From contig JAVBJN010000045.1 in the NCBI GenBank assembly GCA_031546985.1, positions 1 to 64,000 of the forward strand: 64,000 bases of DNA, in the 5' to 3' direction. The stretch comes from JAVBJN01 sp031546985 (GTDB lineage Bacteria; Bacteroidota; Bacteroidia; Chitinophagales; Chitinophagaceae). Shown in pieces: positions 9,073 to 16,517 of this stretch (the first letter of the stretch is position 1; each line of letters starts with the position of its first letter). Below the pieces are notes generated by a model. The model was not told the DNA's origin, did not search any database, and saw only the letters and a list, made by a program, of their open reading frames with translations. The position numbers and the translations under genes are program-made.

Positions 9073-10140
9073 ATGGAAGACCAATATCTGCACATATTAG
9101 ACGACAGCAGGTGCCTCACCCGACGCCAGATTTTCGATTATCTGGAAAACAAGTTGAGCACCGAGGAAAGGTATGTGGTAGAGTGTCACCTGAATGACTG
9201 CCCTTTCTGCAGCGATGCGCTAGAAGGCTTTACTGCAGAGCAAGGCAACGAACAAACCACCAAGCACCACCTGAACGAATTGTACCACCATTTTGTTCAT
9301 AACCAGGAAGATAAACCCCGAAAACACAAAGAAAACCCCAATTCCGGCTGGCAAAAATCCAGCTGGTATGCTGCAGCCGCCATCCTTGTAATTGCAGTAG
9401 GTGCTTTTTACCTTACCGGGTATATTGTAAAAGTAACTTCGCCCTCGAACGAAATAGCACAAAAGCAGCCGCCTGCTCCGGAACCTGCTGCCGAAACCAG
9501 CGCCCCGGCCCAGGAATCGAACAGCCTGGCTAAGTTAAAAGATGCCGACGCCAGCAGTAAAATGGTGGCCGATGCCAAACCTAAAGAGAAAGAAAAAGCA
9601 CCCACACTGGAAAAACCGCAGGCACCGCATGCGCTAAAACCCATGGCCGTTATAAATGGTAACCAACGCTTTGCCGATACGGCCCAGGAACTAGATGTGG
9701 CCGATATGCAATTGAGTAAAGACCAGGCTGCTCCGGAAGATCTGGCAAAGAGCAACTATGCTGCCGAAAAGCTAACTATGGCTGCTCCTCCGGTAACGGC
9801 AGCCTCGAAAAAGGAAGCCAGAAAAGATGATTCCAGCGAAACTGCGCGTGCCCGGGAAGAAAAAGCCGAACCGGCAGGGCAGCTAAGCCAAGCGCAGATG
9901 GAATATGAAAAGGGCATGAACTACTACCATAAAAACGACTGGAAAAATGCCATCATTAACCTGAGCCAGGTAGCCTCTAAACCCAACCAATTGTATTATG
10001 GCGCTGCCAAATATTACCTGGCCCAATCGTATAAAAACGCGGGCGATAAATTAACAGCCACCATCTTGCTGGAGCAACTCGCTAAAGAAAACACCCCCTG
10101 GAAACAAGCGGCACAAACGGCGCTGGAAAATATTAAGTAA
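9073..10140 (+). CDS. Putative anti-sigma factor: zinc-finger, one TM segment, periplasmic TPR
   Basis: 355 aa. Residues 1-60 carry a zinc-finger-like motif (VECHLNDCPFC) as in ZAS anti-sigma factors. A single membrane helix lies at about 95-120 (SSWYAAAAILVIAVGAFYLT). A long Ala/Pro/Lys/Glu-rich linker follows (about 130-275). The C-terminal ~80 residues look like TPR helices (QMEYEKGMNYYHKNDWKNAI.., KYYLAQSYKNAGD). The N-terminus would bind the cytoplasmic sigma factor encoded 2 bp upstream, and the TPR would lie in the periplasm and could sense a protein partner (inference). The gene end overlaps the convergent gene by 8 bp. Confidence 0.82.
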   Translation: MEDQYLHILDDSRCLTRRQIFDYLENKLSTEERYVVECHLNDCPFCSDALEGFTAEQGNEQTTKHHLNELYHHFVHNQEDKPRKHKENPNSGWQKSSWYAAAAILVIAVGAFYLTGYIVKVTSPSNEIAQKQPPAPEPAAETSAPAQESNSLAKLKDADASSKMVADAKPKEKEKAPTLEKPQAPHALKPMAVINGNQRFADTAQELDVADMQLSKDQAAPEDLAKSNYAAEKLTMAAPPVTAASKKEARKDDSSETARAREEKAEPAGQLSQAQMEYEKGMNYYHKNDWKNAIINLSQVASKPNQLYYGAAKYYLAQSYKNAGDKLTATILLEQLAKENTPWKQAAQTALENIK

Positions 10141-10756
10141 CGGGTATGGGCCTAAGCGCAATCCTTTTGCACAGAAAATATGCCACCAGCATATTGGGCG
10201 CCCAGCACAACCAGGCCACAATAGTGTAAGCCTTGTAAAAATCACCTGTAAGCATAACCAATAAAGGGAGCCAAAGCCGCAAAGTAATGGCGGCACAGCA
10301 GGCTGCATAACTGTACACCATCCACAACTGGTGCTGGCGCACTTCTCTTTGCCGAATGCGGATATAGGCCATTGCCGTAGTGCAAGCCCATATAATACCC
10401 AGACTTACAAACCCCAGCGAAGATATGATACCGCCATTGGCAAACAGACCAATGTACATACCGCTTACGGCACTCAAAACAGCAGCTACAATATAAATAC
10501 GCCCCAGGTTGCGATGCAGCCCTGGCCTTTTAGTCCTTAACCGCAGGCTAAACTGGGGCCAGCCTACCAGCAGTGCAAGCCCGCCAAACAGGATATGGGT
10601 ATAAAAAGCAGCTGACCAAAGCGGACTCTTTAGCAAAGTTTCGGGCTTCGATTGCAACAATCCGAATTTGCCGGGAATAGCTAAGTACAATGCCGGGTAC
10701 AACCCAATCACTATTGCCATAAAGGCCAATAATATCCAGCTTATCTTCTTAGCCAT
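10133..10756 (-). CDS. DUF2306-like multi-pass membrane protein
   Basis: 207 aa, ATG at 10756. Several hydrophobic helices are visible: residues ~5-30 (ISWILLAFMAIVIGLYPALYL), ~50-70 (FYTHILFGGLALLVGWPQF), ~85-110, ~115-135 and two near the C-terminus. The HRNLGRIYIVA segment after the second helix and the MVYSYAACCAAITLRLWLP segment fit the DUF2306 family, whose biochemical role is unknown to me. Its 3' end overlaps the convergent anti-sigma gene by 8 bp. Confidence 0.72.
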   Translation of the reverse strand: MAKKISWILLAFMAIVIGLYPALYLAIPGKFGLLQSKPETLLKSPLWSAAFYTHILFGGLALLVGWPQFSLRLRTKRPGLHRNLGRIYIVAAVLSAVSGMYIGLFANGGIISSLGFVSLGIIWACTTAMAYIRIRQREVRQHQLWMVYSYAACCAAITLRLWLPLLVMLTGDFYKAYTIVAWLCWAPNMLVAYFLCKRIALRPIPVT

Positions 10757-10812
10757 AGGTTACTGCATGAAAGATACGGTTGCAAGCTATCTAAAAATCA
10801 GCACCTGAAAAC

Positions 10813-10843
10813 AAAATGCCCCCGCATGTGCAGGGGCATTTTT
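10813..10843 (-). terminator. Intrinsic terminator after purM
   Basis: A stem AAAATGCCCC / GGGGCATTTT lies about 20 bp after the purM stop codon. On the minus strand it is followed by a T-rich tract (GTTTTC). The opposite strand also has a short T run, but no rightward gene ends here. Confidence 0.8.
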
Positions 10844-10863
10844 CAAAATATCAATCGTTATCC

Positions 10864-12027
10864 TTAGTACACAAACTCGCCATACTCGCTGCGGATAATC
10901 AGTTCTTTTTTATCAGACGCTTCTACACGGCCGCTGATGCGGGCTTCGATGTTGAAAGATGCTGCAATGGCTACAATAGCCTCGGCGGTAGCCTGATCGG
11001 TATAGATTTCCAGACGCTGGCCCATGTTAAACACCTGGTACATTTCGCGCCATTCGGTGCCTGCCGCTTCCTGTATCATGGTAAACAATGGTGGTGCGGG
11101 TATCAGGTTGTCCTTAATCACACGCACATTTTCGGGAATGTAGTGCAGGCATTTGGTTTGTCCGCCGCCACTGCAATGGATTACACCATGGATCTGGTCA
11201 AAATGTTTGGCCAGCACTTCTTTCATCACCGGCGCGTAAGTACGCGTGGGCGATAAAATCATTTTACCGGCATCCAGCGGTGTGGTTGTAGCATCGGTAA
11301 GCTGGTACTTACCATTGTACACCACCGCTTCGGGCAGGTTAGGATCTACACTCTCGGGATATTTGGTTTTGTAGATCTTGGTAAGCATATCGTGGCGGGC
11401 GCTGGTCAAACCATTGCTGCCCATACCTGAATTGTACTCTTTTTCGTACGTAGCCTGGCCAAAAGAGGCCAGCGATACAATAACATCGCCGGGGGCGATT
11501 TTCTCGTTGGTGATCACCTTATCGCGCAGCATACGGGCGCTCATGGTACCATCTACAATCATAGTACGCACCAGGTCTCCCACATCGGCAGTTTCGCCAC
11601 CCAGGAAATGGATGTTTACGCCAAACTCACGCATGGTATCAAAAAACTCCTGCGAGCCGTTGATCACCGCAGAGATCACCTCGGCAGGAATCAGGTTTTT
11701 ATTGCGGCCAATGGTAGACGAAAAAGTAAAATTATCTACCGCGCCCACGCACAGCAGGTCGTCAATATTCATTACAATGGCATCAATAGCAATGCCTTTC
11801 CACACGCTCAGGTCGCCGGTTTCTTTCCAGTACATGTAGGCTACTACAGACTTGGTACCCGCGCCATCGGCATGCATAATGGAGCAATACGCCTCATCTC
11901 CGGTCAGGTAATCGGGGTATACTTTACAAAAGGCTTTGGGAAAAAGACCTTTATCTAATTTCTTAATAGCCTGATGCACATCTTCTTTCTGTGCAGAAAC
12001 ACCACGCTGGTTGTACAAATTTGACAT
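10864..12027 (-). CDS. purM: Phosphoribosylformylglycinamidine cyclo-ligase (AIR synthase)
   Basis: 387 aa. Converts FGAM to AIR with ATP in purine synthesis, in the cytoplasm. The N-terminus MSNLYNQRGVSAQKEDVH, the DGAGTKSVVAY segment (~55-65), the MNIDDLLCVGA motif (~88-98) and the FLGGETADVGDLVRTM motif are characteristic of the AIR synthase superfamily. The length fits the long Bacteroidota form rather than the ~345 aa enterobacterial PurM. It has its own terminator and is divergent from ribF. Confidence 0.93.
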   Translation of the reverse strand: MSNLYNQRGVSAQKEDVHQAIKKLDKGLFPKAFCKVYPDYLTGDEAYCSIMHADGAGTKSVVAYMYWKETGDLSVWKGIAIDAIVMNIDDLLCVGAVDNFTFSSTIGRNKNLIPAEVISAVINGSQEFFDTMREFGVNIHFLGGETADVGDLVRTMIVDGTMSARMLRDKVITNEKIAPGDVIVSLASFGQATYEKEYNSGMGSNGLTSARHDMLTKIYKTKYPESVDPNLPEAVVYNGKYQLTDATTTPLDAGKMILSPTRTYAPVMKEVLAKHFDQIHGVIHCSGGGQTKCLHYIPENVRVIKDNLIPAPPLFTMIQEAAGTEWREMYQVFNMGQRLEIYTDQATAEAIVAIAASFNIEARISGRVEASDKKELIIRSEYGEFVY

Positions 12028-12122
12028 AATGCTAATTTTATGGCCCTAATGAACGGCGCTGCAAAAATGCGAAGAATATCAGGAATAATAAACATAAATT
12101 AGTTTCGAATTTAGACCATCAT

Positions 12123-13061
12123 ATGCAAGTACATTTCGATCTTAACGAACTTCCCCGCTTTAACCAGGCGGTAGTTACCATAGGAACCTTCGACGGGGTG
12201 CATGTAGGGCACCAGCAAATCATTGAGCGGGTAATAGCCAAAGCCGGCGAAATAGGTGGCGAAAGTGTAATTATTACTTTCGAACCCCATCCCCGCCTCA
12301 TTGTGCACCGCAGCGATCCGGCAGTGGAAATACTCACCACGCTTGACGAAAAGATTATATGCTTCGAAAAACTGGGCATCGACCACCTGGTGGTGGTGCC
12401 GTTTACCGAAGCCTTTTCTACGCAAACGGCCGAGGCTTATATCCGCGATTTCCTGGTAGAAAAATTTAATCCGCACACCATTATCATTGGTTACGACCAC
12501 CGTTTTGGCAACAACCGGGAGGGCGATTTAAAGATGCTGGAGCAGGCATCGGCCCAATATGGCTTTAAACTGGAAGAAATTCCGGTGCAGCTCATCCACT
12601 CCATTTCGGTAAGCTCTACCAAAATACGCGAGGCGCTTAAAGGCGGCGATGTGCCTTTGGCTGCAGAAATGCTGGGTTACCCCTACTTTTTGCTAGGCAG
12701 GGTTATTCACGGCGATAAAAGGGGCCGCCAGATAGGTTACCACACGGCCAACCTGGAGCTGAGCCACCCGCACAAGCTCATTCCCGAAAACGGTGTGTAT
12801 GCGGTAGAGGTTAAATACAGGGAAGAGTTCTGGAACGGGATGATGAACATTGGTTTTCGCCCTACGGTAGACAATACCCACCGCCTGAGCATTGAAGTGC
12901 ATATCCTCGATTTTAACGAAGATATTTACGACCAGGTTATTGAAGTGCGCTTTATTAACCGCATCAGGGACGAAAAAAAATTCAGCTCCATAGAGGAGCT
13001 GAAGAAACAATTGGACCTGGATAAACAGGCTACTATTCAGTTTTTACATAAGAATCTCTAA
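12123..13061 (+). CDS. ribF: Bifunctional riboflavin kinase / FAD synthetase
   Basis: 312 aa. Phosphorylates riboflavin to FMN and adenylates FMN to FAD. The N-terminal nucleotidyl-transferase domain shows VTIGTFDGVHVGHQQII with the HxGH signature, and SSTKIREAL near residue 163. The C-terminal kinase domain (~185-310) shows GDKRGRQIGYHTANLEL and NIGFRPTVDNTHRLSIEVHI. Length and domain order match the family. It is divergent from purM with a ~95 bp spacer. Confidence 0.95.
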   Translation: MQVHFDLNELPRFNQAVVTIGTFDGVHVGHQQIIERVIAKAGEIGGESVIITFEPHPRLIVHRSDPAVEILTTLDEKIICFEKLGIDHLVVVPFTEAFSTQTAEAYIRDFLVEKFNPHTIIIGYDHRFGNNREGDLKMLEQASAQYGFKLEEIPVQLIHSISVSSTKIREALKGGDVPLAAEMLGYPYFLLGRVIHGDKRGRQIGYHTANLELSHPHKLIPENGVYAVEVKYREEFWNGMMNIGFRPTVDNTHRLSIEVHILDFNEDIYDQVIEVRFINRIRDEKKFSSIEELKKQLDLDKQATIQFLHKNL

Positions 13062-13075
13062 TAACCGGAATCCTT

Positions 13076-13112
13076 TAACCCATTCGCAGCCTAACAAAGG
13101 TTTGGTGGGTTA
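13076..13112. terminator. Weak inverted repeat between convergent genes
   Basis: Arms TAACCCA and TGGGTTA lie between the ends of ribF and the small secreted protein gene. No clear T tract follows on either strand, so termination here is uncertain. Confidence 0.35.
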
Positions 13113-13118
13113 TAAGTG

Positions 13119-13535
13119 CTAATCCAGTTTGGTGGCCACAGGGTAGTAATAGCGCTTGCCTTTGTGCATACAAGCTATTACTACATTGTTGGGCCCGGCA
13201 CACATCGGCGCCTGGTCTGCCCTATCGGCATTGGCGCTGTTGGCCATTACAATAATGGTTTCGTAACCATCTACCTTCTCACCCAGGCTCTCTACAGGCA
13301 CCGTACGTGCCACATCTGCCTTAGCCCATCCGTTTCCGGTCCATACAGAATCTACGGTAATATTGCGTTTAATCGTCTCCAGCTTAAAATTGTACTGGCG
13401 CGCTTCCATATCACCGGTTTTTACATTCTGAACCGTAGCGTACTTTACCTCAAAGCAAGTCTTGTTGGTCTTTTGGGCAAACGCGGTAACCGCCAAAGGC
13501 AAAGCCAATATGAAAAGGGTAACTTTTTTTATCAT
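13119..13535 (-). CDS. Small secreted protein of unknown function
   Basis: 138 aa with a clear signal peptide (MIKKVTLFILALPLAVTAFAQ, cleavage after AFA). The mature part has two Cys residues in the C-terminal half (MCAGPNN..IACMHKG) and one at CFEVKYA, and is beta-rich. I do not recognise the family. The start codon overlaps the stop of the upstream holA gene (ATGA), so the two are probably translationally coupled even though one product is cytoplasmic and the other exported. Confidence 0.75.
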   Translation of the reverse strand: MIKKVTLFILALPLAVTAFAQKTNKTCFEVKYATVQNVKTGDMEARQYNFKLETIKRNITVDSVWTGNGWAKADVARTVPVESLGEKVDGYETIIVMANSANADRADQAPMCAGPNNVVIACMHKGKRYYYPVATKLD

Positions 13536-14536
13536 ACATACAGTATTTTAATAATTAACTCTTTCAACAAAGCGGCATCATCTGCGGTAGAGTCGATGCC
13601 CAGTGTTTTCAGATTGTATTCATGTAACAATAAAATTACATTTTCCACCTGATGAAAGGAAAAGCTTTGCGAGGCTTTTTTGTAATCTTTTACAAAAAAC
13701 GGGTTGATCTTTAATACGGTAGCAATTGTTTTATCATCTTTCGCCGCGTTGAAGTAGTAATTATACAGCTTGGAAAAATGGTTGTACAGCGCGCCCAGAA
13801 CCAGTATCATAGGCGCAGAGCGGGGATTGCCGGCAAAATAATTGACCATACGGAACACGCGTTCCACATCACGGTCGGTAAGGGCCTGCGGCAGTTCAAA
13901 CACGTTAAACTCGCGGCTGATGCCGATGTATTTCTCGATATGATCGGAGGTTATCTTCTTTTGCCCCCCAATGTTGATGAGGATCTTGTCTATTTCGTTG
14001 GTTATCTTTTGCAGATCGTTGCCCAGGTAAGCGGCCAGGGTTTCGCAGTCTTTCTTCTCAATGTCTACGCCTTTCTTGCCGCCGTAATTATAAATCCAAT
14101 CGGCCAGCCGGTAATCTTTCACCTTTTCGGAGGTAAAGTAAACGGCGTTTTTCTTAATCAGTTTGCTCAGGTTAGAGCGCCCATCTATCTTTTTGTGCTT
14201 GTGCGCAATCAACAAAATGGTAGACGACAGCGGTTTTTCGAGATAGAGCTCCAGCTTATTAAAATCTTTGAGCTGCGATGCTTCTTTGATGATCACCACC
14301 CTGCGCTCTGCAAATACCGGGTAGCTGCGGCTTTCGTTAATAACCCGTCCGGCATCTACATCACGGCCATACAACACCACCTGGTTAAAATCCTTTTCGC
14401 CCTGGTTCAGCACATGATCCTCTAAGTAATTGGTAATCTCATCTATAAAATAAGGCTCTTCCCCATCCAGCACATATACGCCCGCATAACGCTTGCGCTC
14501 CAGATCGGTCATTATGGATTCAAAAGTTGCAGACAT
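13532..14536 (-). CDS. holA: DNA polymerase III delta subunit (clamp loader)
   Basis: 334 aa. The delta subunit opens the beta clamp within the clamp-loader complex. The N-terminal domain begins with FESIMTDLERKRYAGVYVLDGEEPYF, equivalent to the HolA start that leads into the YLL.G.E motif. Further family-like segments are VVIIKEASQLKDFNKLELYL, CETLAAYLGNDLQKITNEIDKI and FELPQALTDRDVERVFRMV. The length matches the family (~340 aa). The downstream gene overlaps its stop by 4 bp. Confidence 0.92.
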   Translation of the reverse strand: MSATFESIMTDLERKRYAGVYVLDGEEPYFIDEITNYLEDHVLNQGEKDFNQVVLYGRDVDAGRVINESRSYPVFAERRVVIIKEASQLKDFNKLELYLEKPLSSTILLIAHKHKKIDGRSNLSKLIKKNAVYFTSEKVKDYRLADWIYNYGGKKGVDIEKKDCETLAAYLGNDLQKITNEIDKILINIGGQKKITSDHIEKYIGISREFNVFELPQALTDRDVERVFRMVNYFAGNPRSAPMILVLGALYNHFSKLYNYYFNAAKDDKTIATVLKINPFFVKDYKKASQSFSFHQVENVILLLHEYNLKTLGIDSTADDAALLKELIIKILYV

Positions 14537-14550
14537 TTCTTCTTACGTTT

Positions 14551-15294
14551 CTAACCAACAAATATAATGTCTGCCGCATCAAGTAAGGCCATTCCTTTAA
14601 AACGCAGCAATAATTGCGCGGTGGTTACCACATCTTTGGCGCAATAGCGGGCTATACGCTCCAGATCCTGCTCTTCCCAATACACTTTACCAACCATTGC
14701 GCCATCCATATCGTCTTTAGAAGTGGGTATATTAAACAGCGTGGCCAGCAGGTGCAAGGAGGAAAAATGCTTTACATCGCCAAATTTCCAGAGTTGCAGG
14801 GTATCGAGCAGCGGTACCTCCCAGGGTTTGGCCGCCTGAAAGTTCATAACCCCGGGTATGGTCATGCCATTTACCAGCATACGGCGGCAGAGATAAGGAA
14901 TATCGAACTCGCGTATGTTGTGCCCGCAAAAGACCATTTGCCGGCTTTTTTTATACTGGTATTCTACCAAAGTGGTAAATTGTTCCAGTAATTGCCGTTC
15001 ATTGGCATGGCTAAGGGTTTTTACCTTTAGTTTCCAGCTATCGGCTTCGCGGGTAAATACACCGCAGCTGATGCACACAATTTTGCCAAACTCGGCGTAA
15101 ATAGCTGCTTTTTCGCGGTATAGCTCCGGCAGCAAGGCTTCTTCGTCCTGTTCCGGCAACTTATCGGTCCAGAATTTCATTTTTTGCTTCCATAGCAGCT
15201 TCCATTCGGGTTCAAGATCGTCGTAATGCACTGCTAATGACACTGTTTCGATGTCGAGCACCAATAAGTTTTCAGGAAAAATTGAGGTAGACAT
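14551..15294 (-). CDS. Predicted 3'-5' exonuclease (PolB-like DnaQ fold)
   Basis: 247 aa. DEDD exonuclease motifs are visible: LVLDIETVSL (Exo I, residues ~12-20), FCGHNIREFDIPYL (Exo II) and RYCAKDVVTTAQLLLR (Exo III). The WEVPLLDTLQLWKFGD segment lies between them. The pattern fits the predicted PolB-exonuclease-like-2 family found alone in many bacteria. It would degrade DNA or RNA 3' ends in the cytoplasm, though the substrate is not evident. It lies 14 bp upstream of holA in the same direction, so the two may be co-transcribed. Confidence 0.85.
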   Translation of the reverse strand: MSTSIFPENLLVLDIETVSLAVHYDDLEPEWKLLWKQKMKFWTDKLPEQDEEALLPELYREKAAIYAEFGKIVCISCGVFTREADSWKLKVKTLSHANERQLLEQFTTLVEYQYKKSRQMVFCGHNIREFDIPYLCRRMLVNGMTIPGVMNFQAAKPWEVPLLDTLQLWKFGDVKHFSSLHLLATLFNIPTSKDDMDGAMVGKVYWEEQDLERIARYCAKDVVTTAQLLLRFKGMALLDAADIIFVG

Positions 15295-15375
15295 AGTAGA
15301 TGAATTGATTTGGTATGATTGTTGTAAATTCCTCTTTCGAACCGTTATTTAGACTAAAATAAAAAATGTTATCGT

Positions 15376-16317
15376 ATGAGCACAACAACTGATCCCATCA
15401 AAAACAACCCTGAACCTAAGAAGAACAACAACTGGATTTATCTTGCCCTTATCGGTGCCTTGCTGGCCAGCAATATTTACCTGTTCTTTAACAGGAGCCA
15501 GGCAGTGAAGGAAAAAGAATCAGCGGTTGAAAATTATGTAATGGCCGACTCTTCGAGAGCCCAAATCGAAAATGAGTACAACGCGGCGCTGGCCCGCCTC
15601 GATGAAATGACAGGTAAAAACGCCAAACTGGATAGCCTGTTAAAATCAAAAGGCGGCGAACTGGCCGATTATAAAGAGCAAATTGAGCGTGTATTGCGCG
15701 ATAAAAACGCAACCAAAGCCCAATTGGCCGATGCACGCCGTAAGATTGAAGAGCTGAATGGCTCGCTCGAAGGTTATGTAAAACAAATTGAGCAACTGCA
15801 AGGCGAAAAAATTGCGCTGACCAGAGAGCGTAATGACCTGAAGAATGTAAACGACACACTGAACAACCAGAACTCTGGTCTGCGCAAGCAAGTAGAAGTA
15901 GGTAGTGTACTGCATGCCTCTAACATTAAAATCGCCCCTATTAACGAGAAAAACTTCTTTGGTAAACGTGAAGCTGAAACCGGAAAAGCTAAAAAAGTAG
16001 ACTTCCTGCGTGTTTCTTTTGACCTGGATGCCAACCGCCTCACCGAAGCCGGAAACCAGGACCTGGTAATAAGCATTACCGACCCTGCAAGTGCCCCGCT
16101 TACTGTTGAAGCATTAGGCTCTGGTACCTTTACCACCTCTGATGGTGAGCAGAAATTCTACACCATGAAAAAATCGGTAGACTACCACACCAACGAATCT
16201 ACCAAGAATGTAGTGATAGACTGGAAACAGAACGCCGACTACAAAAAAGGTAATTATAAAGTGGAAATCTACCACAGAGGTTACCTGATTGGTAAAGATG
16301 TAATTGCTCTTAAATAA
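15376..16317 (+). CDS. Single-pass membrane protein with long coiled coil
   Basis: 313 aa. A short cytoplasmic N-terminus rich in Asn/Lys is followed by a TM helix (WIYLALIGALLASNIYLFF, ~20-38). Residues ~40-175 form a heptad-rich coiled coil (LARLDEMTGKNAKLDSLLKS, ADARRKIEELNGSLEGYV, TRERNDLKNVNDTLNNQN). The C-terminal ~130 residues are a beta domain (VDFLRVSFDLDANRL.., YKVEIYHRGYLIGKDV). I recognise the architecture as common in Bacteroidota but cannot name a function. It is monocistronic with a strong terminator. Confidence 0.75.
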   Translation: MSTTTDPIKNNPEPKKNNNWIYLALIGALLASNIYLFFNRSQAVKEKESAVENYVMADSSRAQIENEYNAALARLDEMTGKNAKLDSLLKSKGGELADYKEQIERVLRDKNATKAQLADARRKIEELNGSLEGYVKQIEQLQGEKIALTRERNDLKNVNDTLNNQNSGLRKQVEVGSVLHASNIKIAPINEKNFFGKREAETGKAKKVDFLRVSFDLDANRLTEAGNQDLVISITDPASAPLTVEALGSGTFTTSDGEQKFYTMKKSVDYHTNESTKNVVIDWKQNADYKKGNYKVEIYHRGYLIGKDVIALK

Positions 16318-16345
16318 GTAAAAAACATCTTTCCCTGGCACCTTT

Positions 16346-16380
16346 ACAAAGCCACCCATTTGGGTGGCTTTGTTGTTTTT
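16346..16380 (+). terminator. Strong intrinsic terminator
   Basis: A perfect 13-bp stem (ACAAAGCCACCCA / TGGGTGGCTTTGT) with a 2-nt gap is followed by TGTTTTT, 29 bp after the coiled-coil gene. Confidence 0.92.
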
Positions 16381-16517
16381 ACCCGGATGCAGGCTGGCTG
16401 CATAAACATTTCCGTTTAAAAACATATAATAAATCTTTAGTTTTACAGATAATAATCTGCACTTATCTAAAAAAGGAAAAATATCTTATATTGTAATGTC
16501 AGCTACAAATTCAATGT

